64,000 bases of DNA, taken from the NCBI GenBank assembly GCA_947462335.1, contig OX381707.1, forward strand, positions 62,907,773 to 62,971,772, read 5' to 3'. Numbering within the stretch: the stretch's first letter is position 1; every line of letters begins with the position of its first letter. The notes under the pieces were generated by a model. The model made no database searches. It saw only the letters and a program-made list of their open reading frames with translations, and was not told the DNA's origin. Source of the DNA: Harmothoe impar (taxonomy: Eukaryota; Annelida; Polychaeta; Phyllodocida; Polynoidae). Below, piece after piece: positions 47,001-59,468 of this stretch. Made by a program: the position numbers and the translations under genes.

Positions 47001-47390
47001 TTAGCAAGGATAGAACTTAGCAGAACCTTTCATTGTTTTGTCATTCTGATCCCCCCAGTGGCCAAAACCTTCTCACGTGTTGATCTACACATGTATGTTT
47101 GGGGGCTTTCTAGCCAATACACTGCAGGTCCAGCTCTATTCTTTTCATTTAAAAACAGAATGTTTCATCTCTACTGTCTGCCCTTTGGCTCATCACCTAG
47201 ATGTAGTCTAGACATATAATTTGAACACAATGTGGCTTACCCTATTTAGCTGGATAAGGTGACCAACATTGTATTTGATGAAAAAATGGTCGGATACTGG
47301 TGACTATACAGATACTCATTTATATTATTTCATATCAAATCCAACCTCCTCATGACAGCTTGTATAATCCTTCCGCATCACGTGCAAAAA
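44041..47390. other. Non-coding region with a small inverted repeat
   Basis: No gene recognised. 46291-46401 has ends TTAAACTAG / CTAGTTTA, an inner palindrome TCAAATATCGGATCGATATT(TGA) and TGTTGTCAAG repeated near 46364, 46384 and 46405, probably a small fold-back element. Confidence 0.4.
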
Positions 47391-47397
47391 AAGGCTG

Positions 47398-47715
47398 CTG
47401 ACGGCCATCTAGATAATGGATTATCCACAGGTGCACTGGGACAGGTGTTAATTTATCAGTCCCTGCCCTGGAGGAGGTGTAAAGCAGAGGGAGATGTGTA
47501 GAAGCCTGTTGGGGAAAGCAGGTGGGTGTCTGGATGTTCAGAGGCCTGGCTAATTTCCTGCTGCTTCTCCTGGTGGCAAGCTTCTCCTGACCTTTACACA
47601 AAAGGCTTCAATACACTGCAAGCTGCTCCCAGAGCAGGGGGAAGCATCCTCAGGGGTCAATCAGCGAGGGCTGGCAGCAATGAAGACAGGTAAGGTGGTA
47701 GCCAGATGTAATAGG
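47398..47715. repeat. Triplicated non-coding block, copy 1
   Basis: Shares ordered blocks with 50885 and 57943: GACAGGTGTTAATTTATCAG, GGAGGAGGTG, GCTAATTTCCTGCTGCTTCT, TGACCTTTACACAAAAGGCT, CCCAGAGCAG..GAAGCATCCTC and AAGACAGGT. No open frame is shared, so this is non-coding. It runs straight into the CTGT/CTGC microsatellite. Confidence 0.75.
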
Positions 47716-47719
47716 GCCA

Positions 47720-47812
47720 CCCCTGTCTGCCTGTCTGCCTGTCTGCCTGTCTGCCTGTCTGCCTGTCTGCCTGTCTGCCTGTCTGCCTGTCTGCCTGTCT
47801 GCCTGTCTGCCT
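47720..47812. repeat. (CTGTCTGC)n microsatellite
   Basis: About eleven tandem copies of CTGTCTGC. Predicted peptides over it in either strand are repeat artefacts. Confidence 0.95.
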
Positions 47813-48049
47813 ATCTTGCTTACCCTGAGTCAGCAATTCTTGTTTTCTACATCCACATAACACATCCTGATCTGCCGGTACTCACTCTCGCATCGTGTAT
47901 CTATTATTCTATCAATTCAGACTATCCTGACTATTCTGATGTTGTTATTTTCTATAATAGTTTATATCTTGGCTCAAATAAGCAATTCAAATTAGAATAT
48001 GAAGGAAACTCAATGGTCTGCAACCCAACGTATGGGTCTCTGTAATTCA

Positions 48050-48890
48050 AAGACTGCTATAACATTATAAGCTGAGAAATCTAGATATTTCACTTCCAGC
48101 ATGGTTAGAGACAGCCCCCTTGTTGGAGTGAACTGGTAGCATCGCGACCTAATTTTTTTTAAACTTTTAACCATGCTAAGGGGAAAAGAAGAACTCAGCA
48201 CTTGATTACTTCAACCCAGTAGTGCCATCTGTATTTACAAACCAGACAAACAACTGGGATGAGACTCCTCAGTGGGAGTGCTACCACTTTAGGTTTGTAA
48301 TTTACACTAAATGCTCAAAATCTCTCCCTTCCCACCAGAATGTACTGAATAGTTGAAAATGAAGGCTTACATTAAAGTAAGTGCTGTGTATATAAAGACC
48401 CACCGTTTTCCAGAATAGATAGCATTTTACAAGAGAGAGAGGCCTACACTCATCTGATATTCAAAGGGAATTACAGTAAGGTATTTCTATAAACCAACTT
48501 GTATAGCCTGATAGCAGCTTTAAACGAATTAGTAGTACACAGTCCTCTTCCTGGAACAGCGTCCATGTTTCCATGAAAGACATAAAAAAGAGTAATTAAG
48601 GAAACAGAACAGATAAAGACAAAAGGATGTAACCATGAAAATACAACCTATAATAACTAAACTGCTATCGTCTTTCATCTACATGTATACACCCATACAG
48701 GTACCATACTCCTGTATTGCCAAGACGATGCTCACATATAAGTTATAATAAAGGATACTCAGAATGATGAATGGTACATACAGTTTAATGCTGGAGGGAA
48801 CTTGCATGGTCTGTCTGAGCCAGGGATACCATAAATGTGCTGTTTCACATCTGTGAGTTATCACTAGACAGAATAGCACTCTTTAATCTA
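48050..48890. other. Non-coding region, no gene seen
   Basis: Unremarkable AT-rich sequence. Confidence 0.4.
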
Positions 48891-48891
48891 C

Positions 48892-49041
48892 CCCAGCTAA
48901 CAAAAAAACGTCATTTTACGTCAAAATAACGTTCTAAAACTGTAAATAACGTTATGTCATAGTGAGGAGCCTTAGGGAAACATTATATAACGTTAAATAA
49001 CGTTACAAAATTTTGTATAACGGTTTTTTTTGTTTACTGGG
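48892..49041. mobile_element. CCCAGCTAACAAAAAAACG-type MITE
   Basis: Inverted ends CCCAGCTAACAAAAAAACG and CGGTTTTTTTTGTTTACTGGG around repeated AACGTT(A) words (ATAACGTTATG, TAACGTTAAATAACGTTAC). 150 bp, non-coding. Confidence 0.8.
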
Positions 49042-49044
49042 TAT

Positions 49045-50880
49045 ATCCAGCAACTGATCGAGTACCAGACATAATTGTATGTCTGGTTTTATAATCACAC
49101 TCTTTTGCCAACATTCAGTTAATGTCTTTTAAGGGATTTCATCAAATTGAAATTCAGCACTTTGAAATAAATATTTACTTCCCTTACCATTGCTTACATA
49201 TTGTACTTTTGTAGGGTTTAATGAGATTACCGCACACTACAGTCTGACATTCCCATCACGACAGGAGAGAAACAGGGTTTGTCAGAGGGATAATGGAAAG
49301 ATATTCAGGATATCGACCTGAAATGACGGATATAAAAGACCTGACCTAGTGTCAGCTGAACTGCTTAAACCATGATTATGAAGATATGCAGCTCAACCCC
49401 CTTGTAAGACTACTAGCTTAGAACAGCGTAGAATACGCTTTGATTATGGTACAAAAGGGCCATCTCTCTTCTCTAGATTCGATTCATTGTATACATACTG
49501 TAATCTGCAACATGTTTCAGTCAACATTTTTGACAATCAAGATTTAAAATAGTGAGACATCAGAAACCGATGGAATTTCAGTCGATTGACGAAGATTACT
49601 AGGGACTTATGCAATGTTTTCTATTTCAGCAGTGGTTGCTATTGGTGACAGCAAAGTCCTCACAAATCACCTATCTTATTTCAAGACTTCTTTAACATCA
49701 TTAGTTGATGGGAATTGGGTTTCCTGAAATGAAATTCGACACAATTCTGTGTTTTCTCAAAGTCTCCATGAATATGAGACTCAATTAAGTTCAAATTAAA
49801 ATTCATGTCATTTTGGGCGTTGACGTCCTTCACCTGGGTTAGACAGCAACAACACTTACTGAGGACAAAGCTGAAGCTGCCCAAGGGCATTCCGTTAAGA
49901 GATATGACTCTTGTTCACTGTATAATTATTCAACAGTATTGAATAACAGGACTTAATTGTATACGAGGAATAATTGATAATTAGTGACAAATCAAAATGC
50001 CAAGATGGCGAAATTTGACCGCTGATTTGTCTCAGCTCAAAATTCATATGGATGTATGATATTGTCAAATAGGGCAAATTACACCAACTAGACTAGTACT
50101 ATTGACTAATTAAATGACTGATTGTGACCTTGTCACTAAATCTGCTGAGTACAGCACACATCAATTGCAAGTGTAGAGGGTAATCAGTAATAGTATACTC
50201 AGAAGTGAATGGCTGACTACGCGAAATGCAGCATGGACACTCTTCTTGTATCCTTTGTCCTATTGCCTTACACAACGCAATCAATATAGCAAGTATATTC
50301 CTATCGAATGGCAATTATTGGAAGATATAATCCCGATTTTTGTATAACTTATATACCCGAGCTGACTATCAACATTATATCAGTTACCTTGTCCAATTGA
50401 CCTTGCCCCAGTACTAGGACCAACCACAGGCCTAGATTCTGGACACACCTTAGTAACTGACAAACACCTACCCGGATACCTTTGTCCTGGTGGCGTCACA
50501 CGGTACAGAAGAAGTTGTGGAGCTGAATCTCACCCTGGTCTGTGTCATATTTTCGGTCTAGCAACAGGGTCACCCACACCTGTCCTCGTCTGCCGGTCCC
50601 CCTATAAAGACGGTACCAACCGTGTCCAATTCTTAATTCCATTATTCCTATACATATCCATTGGTTCAAAGAAAACATTGTCATAATATACTTTCCCTTT
50701 TTCTGATCAAAGAGCTATGTAGATACTTCATTCAATTAAAACAAGGTGCAATCATGTGTCAGTATATATATATCAGTATATATCGGGCAGTCACCCCTTA
50801 CTATATATATATGAACATTATAAATCTAGGTTTATGTCCTCATCCCAGATTGTGAATATGTGTATATACCTTGTCTCCTT
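49045..50880. other. Non-coding region, no gene recognised
   Basis: AT-rich with short ATATAT runs near 50760-50810. Confidence 0.4.
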
Positions 50881-50884
50881 CCAC

Positions 50885-51225
50885 ATCACCTGTCGAGAGG
50901 CTGATGAGAGTGACAGGTGTTAATTCATCAGTCTCAGCGGCGGAGGAGGTGTTAAGCAGAGGGGCGGGCGGCTGAGCCTGTGATGGACGTCGGGAGTGGG
51001 GATGGCCGTCGGGATGGCTGGAGCTGTACTAATTTCCTGCAGCTTCTGCTGTCATGGAACTGCTCCTGATATTTTGCACAAAAGGCTTCAATCAGCTGAG
51101 AGCTACTCCCAGAGCAGGGGAAGCATCCTCCTATATAACGATAGGATTGGGCATAATAGGTAAAGACAGGTGAGAGGAATGCCAGGTGTGATAACTTTGA
51201 ACAATCCATCTGTCTGTCTGCCTAC
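50885..51225. repeat. Triplicated non-coding block, copy 2
   Basis: Same ordered motifs as copy 1 (GACAGGTGTTAATTCATCAG, CTAATTTCCTGCAGCTTCTG, TTGCACAAAAGGCTTCAATC, CTCCCAGAGCAGGGGAAGCA, AAAGACAGGTGAGA), ending in a short CTGTCTGTCTGCC run. Confidence 0.72.
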
Positions 51226-51850
51226 CCGGCTTATAGCTGCATGAGTTATCCATTCTTACACCATTGTCATGGCCTTATTTAGCCACAATATATCATTGTA
51301 ACCACGCACCATCATTGTATCTGCCCAGATAATTCGAAATTCTGTGTTGAACATGGGTCACTGTATTATAATTAAACCACAGGAACATTATAGTATTATC
51401 TAGGACTTTAATAGAGAATACAAAACTCAATGTGGCATCCCCTACTACTTTAAGCATATTTCTGATGTAACAGTACAAAATATATAATTAGGTTATTCCT
51501 TAGGGAAAGTAGTTTAGAGCCCATCTGCAACTGTGACCACGCAGCCGGGCATGGACACCTATCTTGCGTGGGAACAAAACAAAACTGCTACCGCCTCATT
51601 ACTCGGACATTATTATTATCCTTTATATATCATAACAAAATCAGTTTGCTTTGACATCCTTTTTCCAAAAAATCATGGGCTTGCAGTCAAAACCACGGTT
51701 CATTTGTTCTAAGACCAATGACTCATGGGTTGGCATTAGAGTAGACCACTTCCCTGCTTTCTAGTCTAGTCTGCATGCCTCTTTCCATGAAAGACACAAA
51801 AGGAGGAGACATACCAAAATAGGTTAAAATGGTAAAACGAAAAAACAGCA

Positions 51851-52318
51851 CACAGAGAAAAAAAGTGAGCGTTACCTGGACTCTCCCCAGAGGCAGGGAC
51901 TGACTGACTCATATATGAATATCTGCTGGACCTTCACGTTTCTTAACCATCAGTCATGCCGAGCATCCTTGGCTCATATAAAGTTACTCCCTTTCGAGAG
52001 TCAGCCTAAGTGTTGAATGACAGGCAAGACAATTCCTTAAACTAGAGTCAGCCTGACTTTCTTTCCTGAGTCATGCCTGAGGTATGAGGGTCTGCTGGAC
52101 CATCACTTCCTTCAGTTCCTGACTTCCAGTTTGGCCAGGTGTGATCAGCCATAACTGTCCAGCATTGCCTGACTTTCATGCCAATGAGTCAGACATTGTT
52201 AGGCTCTGTTTGGAGAGAAAGTTGGGCAATGCCTGACTTTCAACAAGGAGGTGGTTTTGGAGACACATGCCTGACTGTGGTATGTGAGTCCAGCTGACTC
52301 TCACCTTTTCTCTCTGTG
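51851..52318. mobile_element. MITE, CACAGAGARAA termini
   Basis: 468 bp bounded by CACAGAGAAAAAAAGTGAG and CTCACCTTTTCTCTCTGTG. The interior has many TGACT/AGTCA words and repeated GCCTGACTTTC. Confidence 0.78.
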
Positions 52319-52552
52319 CGACGTTAACTATAAGAAGGATTCCATTCCGCCCACACACCTTTTCCAGACTTTCAGCAGACGGACCCCCTCGGCATGTACA
52401 CATATACTGGGAATCTATGTCAGATGGCTGTTCTATTTAGAGTCGAGTGAGCGCGAATGAATGAATGGTTTTAAGGCTAGCTCAGCTAAAGGCAGGCCGG
52501 CAGGCAACTATTCCACACTAGCGAGATGCTGTGATTCTCCTCTGTGAGACCT

Positions 52553-53046
52553 ATAGCTGAAGCTGGTTCCTGGCCATCCAAAATAGACAGTTTCAGGGGT
52601 CATACATTTTTGAGTCATTGGTAGTTGAATATCCCTAATGTCAGCTGTCCAGATTGGGGGAGTGGTTAGGACACTGGCCAACCAATGCAGGGGTCATAGG
52701 TTCAAATCCATGCCAAGGCTACATATTTTTTTCCTACCTGGTTAAAAAAAGTAATTGTATTTATAAATGAAAACTTAGAGATGTAAGAATACAAAACCAT
52801 TTTAGATTACACTATGACTATTTATCTTGTGTAAAGGACCTACATAAATATATTTAAAATTGTGTGTAGACAAAATGGCATTGACATAGATTTGAACTCA
52901 TGGCCCATGAAGTAGTAGGCCAGGGTCTTAACCACTCCCCCAATTTGAACAGATGGCATAAGGGGCCACAATAGAGGCATACAACTGAAAAGTTTATGGC
53001 CCCTAAAACTCCAAATTTCGGACATGACAGGAACTAGCTTCAGCTA
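52553..53046. mobile_element. Fold-back element of two head-to-head tRNA-like SINE units
   Basis: Outer arms TAGCTGAAGCTGGTTCCTG and CAGGAACTAGCTTCAGCTA are inverted. Inside, a tRNA-like unit on + (52653-52718, GGGGGAGTGGTTAGGACACT, B box GGTTCAAATCC at 52699) faces a homologous unit on - (52874-52944, GGGGGAGTGGTTAAGACCCT, B-box-like GAGTTCAAATC). TTTCAGGGG / CCCCTAAA also pair. The centre is AT-rich. Confidence 0.72.
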
Positions 53047-53410
53047 ATCACCTGGCTGCTATAGTTAGCAGAGGAAACAGCACTGGTACCAGACAAAATG
53101 GCGCTGTACAGTGATCATCTTGCTAATGCGGAATAGACCCATATGGATCGTGCCAGGACAACACAGCCAGAATACAATTATATAGATGAGTTGAGGGACA
53201 GCACAGATTATTCTGCCACAGGTAAATCTATCAGGACCAGGTGGAGTCAAGTAAGGGAACAAGAATGCCCTCTAAGGTGTAGCATGGATGGCGAGTCTGG
53301 TTCATTGACCTCAAACCAGATTACCAAACAACTGTCTGCATAATGGCACAGGTAGTCTGAGGCTGCCATAGCTCCTAGGCCTTTTTTTGTTTTGTTTTTG
53401 AAGTTTTAAA

Positions 53411-53442
53411 CAGGGAAGAAAAATACACACACACACACACAC
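53411..53442. repeat. (CA)n microsatellite
   Basis: Run of CA dinucleotides following AAATA. Confidence 0.85.
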
Positions 53443-53638
53443 ATGTGTCTCCCTTCCTCCAACCACCACCCTACTGATGTGTTTTTCAAAAAGTAGGTTT
53501 ACTCATCAGCAATAGGATAGATGCAGAACATCAAGGTAGATATCCCCTACACATTTTTCAAGCATAGAAAAGAGTCAAAGCCAATCCAATCATGTGCAAT
53601 GAAAGAAAATAGGGGCCCTCGCTTGAGGGACCTGACTA

Positions 53639-54402
53639 TATCCCAGGTAGCAAGGGTATATTGGGCCAATATCGGCACTGATCAACTCTATCGCAATTGT
53701 TATACCAACCATGGCCCATTGTAGGTAATGCATACATTTGTTCAACATACAAATTACAATGATGGCCCACCCTTGGCAATTCTGATGATGGGCCATCGCT
53801 GGGTTGACCGCTGGCCCAGAGCTGGTCCATGCTTGATATTGCTGATATTGACTCAATGTTGGCCCAGAGTTGGGACATTTCAGGGTCATCATATATTTTC
53901 TGATGTTGGACCAACATCAATTCTAACTACACTTGTCCAATATTGGCTGTGATCTACACCAGGGGGATTCAATGTTGCCTGAAGAATTTCTTACAGGGTG
54001 GCTCCTACTTTGCCATCATATTGGGTTATAAATGTGGTCCCCAGTGTGCTCTACATCTTTAAAGGTCAGGGAAAGTTCATGGATGAGATTTGATATCTAA
54101 AAGTGGCATTTACTGCATGACATCCGTGGGCATTTGTCAAAGGTAACTTGAAGACACCTCATGTGTAGGTAATGGATTTAGATAAGTCCTAAATGATAGT
54201 AATACAGTTTGTATTATTTCTAACCATTTTGAGATAGAAATCAAGATGGATTAAAAAGACAGAAATGGGCCAACACGAAATCAATATCCCTTTCTCCAAG
54301 CATTTTCCATTACTGGGCCAGCGGTCAAACCAGCGGTGGGCCAATATCAAAATGCCATTATTGGCCCAATCATGGCCCAATGTACTTATGTTATCTGGGA
54401 TA
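53639..54402. mobile_element. TATCCCAG-ended element with GGCCCA repeats
   Basis: Inverted ends TATCCCAGGTA and TATCTGGGATA, each preceded or followed by a CTA/TAG extension. Near both ends TTGGGCCAATAT, TTGGCCCAGAGTTGG and TGGGCCAATATC recur in both orientations. 764 bp, non-coding. Confidence 0.72.
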
Positions 54403-55970
54403 TAGGATCACTAAGTTACCACAAGAGATCCTTGGTGTCAGCTCTCCTAAAATATATAGCACTGATTTAACCAGCCTTTCTCTACAAGATGAATGTTTGT
54501 TTTCCATTTCTATGGTCTCATCATACTAGGAAGACGACAACTCTCAGCACTGATATGGCACACCCATGTCATCCTGAGTGTCTATAGTAAGCCCAGTGTG
54601 ATCCCGCTAGCTCTCCCACTCTTTTGAGTTCTAGATGTATTTTATCATTTCATGTGGGGTTCTCTATTCTCTTACATAACGTTATTTACAGTGATATGCA
54701 TGAAAACCTTCTGATACTTATAAATACATAACATAGATATTACTCTGATCAGGGTGACTCAGGGGACCTTGTTAGGCCTCCCAGCTAGTCTATATATAAT
54801 CAAGGTGGGCCATACCTTCCAACTAGTCATGAGAAACATCTCCCTCCCCTAGACCATATCCCATCTGCTGGGTAATGACTCACATCATCTCCTCTGGCGG
54901 GAGGCACCTGGCTGCTATTGCTGCTCCAGGCTAAAGCAGGCAACAAATGACGTGTTTGTTTGGCATGGCAAGAATCAACACTAATTGCAGTACAAAACGC
55001 ATCCATTTCTTCATATAGGATAAACACACGGGGCCTCTGGTATGGACATGCCCCTTACCGTTATTGTTAATTTTGATCGAATTTCATTTATTCATTTTGT
55101 AAAATATTTATTGCGGGCTTTATTATATGTTGAATTTCTTCATGTTAAGTACCAATATTAGCTGCATAGAAATATCTAGTATTAGAAACTCTACTTAACC
55201 AATCGCCTTCTTGTCACGGCACACTGATCGATATAGTGATAAAAAAACTAAGCAAAATATTAAAACTAAATATCTCCACATAAACCTATATGATTACCTC
55301 AACGGTGAGCCCTTCTATCTTGGACACTTACATTAACTCAAAAGCTGAGAATACATTGTTGTCATTTGGCGTTTAAGTTACCTAGTCTTTATTTTGAATA
55401 CAGCTTGTGCCCTTCCCGAGAAATACACAAGATTAACTAACGTGTGTCATTCTCCAGTTTTGTTTGGAGGGATATATCTGCATGATATCTGGCTTTAACA
55501 ATGGCATTGGTAACCATAGTTCTCTGTGTGGCTTCAACTATGTTTATGGGTAATTTTCAGTGACATCAAACCGTGTTCTCTTTGTCCAACTGTGTGGATG
55601 CCGTCCAGTGTATTGTACTCTGATGCTAAAATGATACCCAGTGTTTTGTCCAACTGTAAATAAAACTAGGATCTGCATTCGTAAATAGCTGCTGTTTAGT
55701 TTTTCCATAACTATTCCTTGCAAATGAAATGTAAGTTGGTGGCAGAAGTTTGCTTTGTGAGCTGAATCCTTGTTGGCATCTGATAAAGCGTGCATCTCTA
55801 GAGTTATTCTGCAATGGATTCTAAGGATTCAATCAACATAATTTTACAAATAACATCATGTATAGTTCACATAAATAGATGTGTATGAGTAATGTCCACT
55901 GCTATAATAATTACAACACTATGGTGAGAATAGCCACAAAATATTGAGCTATTTCTTCACACGCTCTATC
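54403..55970. other. Non-coding region, GC-richer patch at 54830-54960
   Basis: No gene seen. The patch (CTCCTCTGGCGGGAGGCACC..GCTGCTATTGCTGCTCCAGG) stands out but has no exon-like frame. Confidence 0.35.
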
Positions 55971-55971
55971 C

Positions 55972-56075
55972 CAGTGGGCACAAAACTCAGTTCAATGTTG
56001 AATCAACGTTGCATCAGCATTGAATCAACATAGTCAACCAGTTTTCAATGTTGATTCAATGTTCTGTGCCCACTG
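55972..56075. mobile_element. CAGTGGGCACA hairpin MITE
   Basis: 104 bp with ends CAGTGGGCACA and TGTGCCCACTG and interior GTTGAATCAACGTTG / CAATGTTGATTCAATG. Short elements of this kind are scattered widely in animal genomes. Confidence 0.85.
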
Positions 56076-57940
56076 ATATGCGGTACCACAAATGACGTGT
56101 ATGATACATTTAAGTACTGAAAGGGTGGGTATTATTTCTGGTCCTATAATGGCATATAATGCAAGAGGGAGGGAAGCAGTACTTATCGTAGTAACCAATG
56201 GAAATTCACCTCCACGCGTATGCTTTCTATCCAATTTATTTCTGTTGACCAAAGGCTTCATTTTCAGATAATGAGTACCGTACGTTCTCAAATACCATAC
56301 ACTTCTTTAAAAAATGAAGCGTTGTTTATCCACAACCAGGACATTTTTGGCATATAAATTTTATGGTTGAAGTGCAGAATCAGTTGTGATTGGAAAGACT
56401 TGTATTACCTTACTTCAGGAATAATGAAACTTATTTTAACCACTTACTTGATGGCATTGTTTGTGAATAATAAAGAGACGCATAATTATTCCACTATGCA
56501 ACTATTTGTTCCACTTCATCATTCTATCACATGAGCTACTGGGAAAACCTTTTTGCTCAAAAGCAGCCACACGCATTTATTTGAAAATACCGAACAAAAG
56601 CGTACTCAGGAAGAACATTGACAACCACAAACACATCAGATGAAATTAACTTTTCTTGTGATTTGGTGGCTTTTAGGTTGATGATGGCTTAGGCGTGGTC
56701 CTTTCATTAGCCTGTTGAGATCCTCTTGTCCATAATATTTTCGGATGATAATTGAAATTCCTTGTTAAAACATCAAATGTACACAAATGTCACTGAAATT
56801 AGTCTTTTAAGCATTAGTGGATTCTGGATGGTCGTATTTGTTCTAATCTTTTTTTAGGATTGTTAGAATCTGTAATTATGGTCATTTTTAAAACTTACCT
56901 AAAGGAATACGAAGAGCAATATGAATATGTGGATCAATATTACGTTTGTTATGTTTCTTCAAGACATACTATATTTTTGTAGTATCAATTAAATATAATC
57001 AAATCAATATCAATTAATTTTTATTTTGTACCGCCCAACTGTCGGTATTCATTTCAGCAGGAAACCATATGGATTAAAGCATAAAATGCTATCTGCTTGA
57101 CTGAATATGTCTTTATTTTTCCCTAGATCTGTTGCGTGTGGATAGATTCTGTTACCATGAATTCTGCCTCCCATTGAAGGTTGGCTCTTTTTCTGTTTTC
57201 CAACTCTTCTGCTTGGCTATGATGCTGTATTCATTTGCATGTCTCTCTGTGTTTCATCACAAGAGTTAACATTATGTTGCTTCATATCGCCACCAGTAGC
57301 TTGTTCCCGTGTTTGGTCAATACAAATGCATCCTCATTATGTCTCTCTTTCTTGCCTGGCTCTGTTCTTGTACTCACTATCCATTTTCTTCCAAGTGTAT
57401 CCGTATCCAATCGTTGCTATCAATCCCAGTTCCAAACTCTGCATTTTAGATTCACACACACCAGGACGGCTAGAAGTTCTCTTGGGATGAAAGATGGTTG
57501 TATTAGCCATAGGAGCAGCTGGTCCCGTGGAGGTAATGTGTTTAGGCACCTCGGTCCCATTATCCTAGACCCTCCAGCATTAGTTCAGAAGGAGCCCAGA
57601 AATCCATTAATAAAGTGGATTGCATTCTAGAAATTACCCATCTTACGGCTGTATTTAACTTTGTTACATGCTGTTTTACCCAAACAGTTTTAGCAATAGT
57701 GTACCGTTACATGCATGAATTTGTGTTTGCTGCTATTACATGTATCCTCTATAGATCAGGATATCACACTTCTCCAACAATAAAACGGTTTCAATGGTTT
57801 TGTGACTGCTAGCTTGATATTAATACAATCATACATTTGGTATTTTTCACCAGAATCAGACGAAAAGCAACAGGATCCCTTTTCGCAGGCGATATCACAT
57901 AATATAATATCCCTGCCTTCTCCGGCCACACTGACTGATA
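56076..57940. other. Non-coding region, no gene recognised
   Basis: AT-rich. The 131-codon frame at 57235-57630 has no domain or codon pattern that supports a gene. Confidence 0.4.
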
Positions 57941-57942
57941 GG

Positions 57943-58290
57943 CAGCTGAGGGCTATATGCTTAGCAGATTAACAACAGGTGCACAGGGACAGGTGTAGGA
58001 TTATCAGCACCCGCCCTGGAGGAGGTGCAGAGCATGTGGTGGGAAGGTGGATGGTCCTTATTGAGGGGTACACACGTTCAGAGCATAGCTAATTTCCTCT
58101 TGCTCCCCCGGGAGGAGTGCTGCTTCTGACCTTTTACACAAAAGGCTACAGACCAGAGTGAGCTACCCCAGGGTGGAGGAAGCATCCTCAGGGGCTGATC
58201 AGTGGAGGGCAACAGCAGGTAAAGACAGGTGATATGGTGGCCAGGTGGGCTATCAATGGGTCCACCGATACGGCTATCTGTCTGTCTTCT
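57943..58290. repeat. Triplicated non-coding block, copy 3
   Basis: Ordered motifs as in copies 1 and 2: GGACAGGTGTAGGATTATCA, GCCCTGGAGGAGGTG, AGCTAATTTCCTCTTGCTCC, TGACCTTTTACACAAAAGGC, GGAAGCATCCTCAGGGG, GGTAAAGACAGGTGA. Ends in CTATCTGTCTGTC. Confidence 0.75.
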
Positions 58291-58329
58291 TGTCTGCCAT
58301 ATGTTGCATGTAAACTTCAATCTTAATTA

Positions 58330-59370
58330 TAAATCACCTGTATGTATACATGTCCAATTTTGAATCGTGTCTAGATGATGCAGTGTCAAACATGGTAGCT
58401 GCAATTTCTCTAATTCTGATGCATATGGGAACAGGGACCTCTAGTAAGGGAAGTTCACGTTGGTAATGCAGAAATTCTATGGAGAAACTAGATTCTTGCG
58501 TCAGCTGGGTCCATGTTATAGCACTGGTGATCATATATGTGTACAGGCAAGGGGAAAGGGATATCCAACGAAAATGTCAACTTTAAAAATGATATCATAA
58601 GCTTTCCATTGATATATAACACAAGCGGATATCATTTCTAGTTTTTGAGAAATGTCTATATGAATATGGGTGGGCATTGCCCTGTCCAAACCCCCAATTA
58701 GCTCTAAGTCTCATAGTTTCCAAGATATCTGTATCTAATTAGCATAATTAGAATAATTAGAAAATGATCATACATTTTCCTCCTATAGGCCATAGCTTTT
58801 GATCTAGAAATGATAATTCTATTCTGTTTTGACCATAGTAATCCTTGTGAATCATTCGATCAATTGGCTTCTTTATTTTCTGTATTTGGAATGAAAATCA
58901 TGTTTCCATGGCAACACATATCAACAAAGACACCCATTTAGGCTCTAAAACGTTCTTTTTACATTCCAAATAAGGAAGCTTTTCACTAAAAATGGAATCT
59001 TTTGTATAAAACTACTGAATTCTCCAGAAAGAATTACCAAAAAACAAATATTAGCCTGTTTCTTCCAATTTAGGCCATGGTGGAGCCCCCTGGTGGCTAA
59101 AATTGGTACTAATCCCGCGGGGATACCCCTTTCTGCTTGCCTGCTCACATATTATGATTTTGTCTGCAAATATGCCATATAAGAAATATCGGTGAACATC
59201 AAAGGGCTCTCGATATATATAAGATGTAGAATACTGGCCCAAGCCCGTTAGATGATGGATGGTCGAGGGTGCTATAACATCTACAAAATGTTCAGTGAAG
59301 AGTTCATATAGTTGTGGAGCGAACCATGAAAATAAATTGAGAATGTATACATATGTTATCAGCGATGAAG
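58330..59370. other. Non-coding region, no gene recognised
   Basis: AT-rich, without recognisable features. Just right of it, about 59430-59475, AATGACAAATTGATATTCAAAAATGACTAGG (split as AATGACAAATT and ATTCAAAAATGACTAGG) resembles an internal part of the CACTGAAAATCC MITE family, next to the LINE fragment. Confidence 0.35.
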
Positions 59371-59468
59371 GTACCACGCGGATAGTCTAAACACCCTGGG
59401 CCTAATAAGACTGTAGTGGCATCCCCAGTTTAGTCATATTGTTCGGAATGACAAATTGATATTCAAAA

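Noticed and set aside
47657..47863. Repeated (TGRQADRQ) or (CLPVCLSA) peptides
   Set aside because: Translation of the CTGTCTGC microsatellite.
57235..57630. 131-codon open frame on +
   Set aside because: Low-complexity Cys/Ser/Leu composition and no domain; a second long frame overlaps it.
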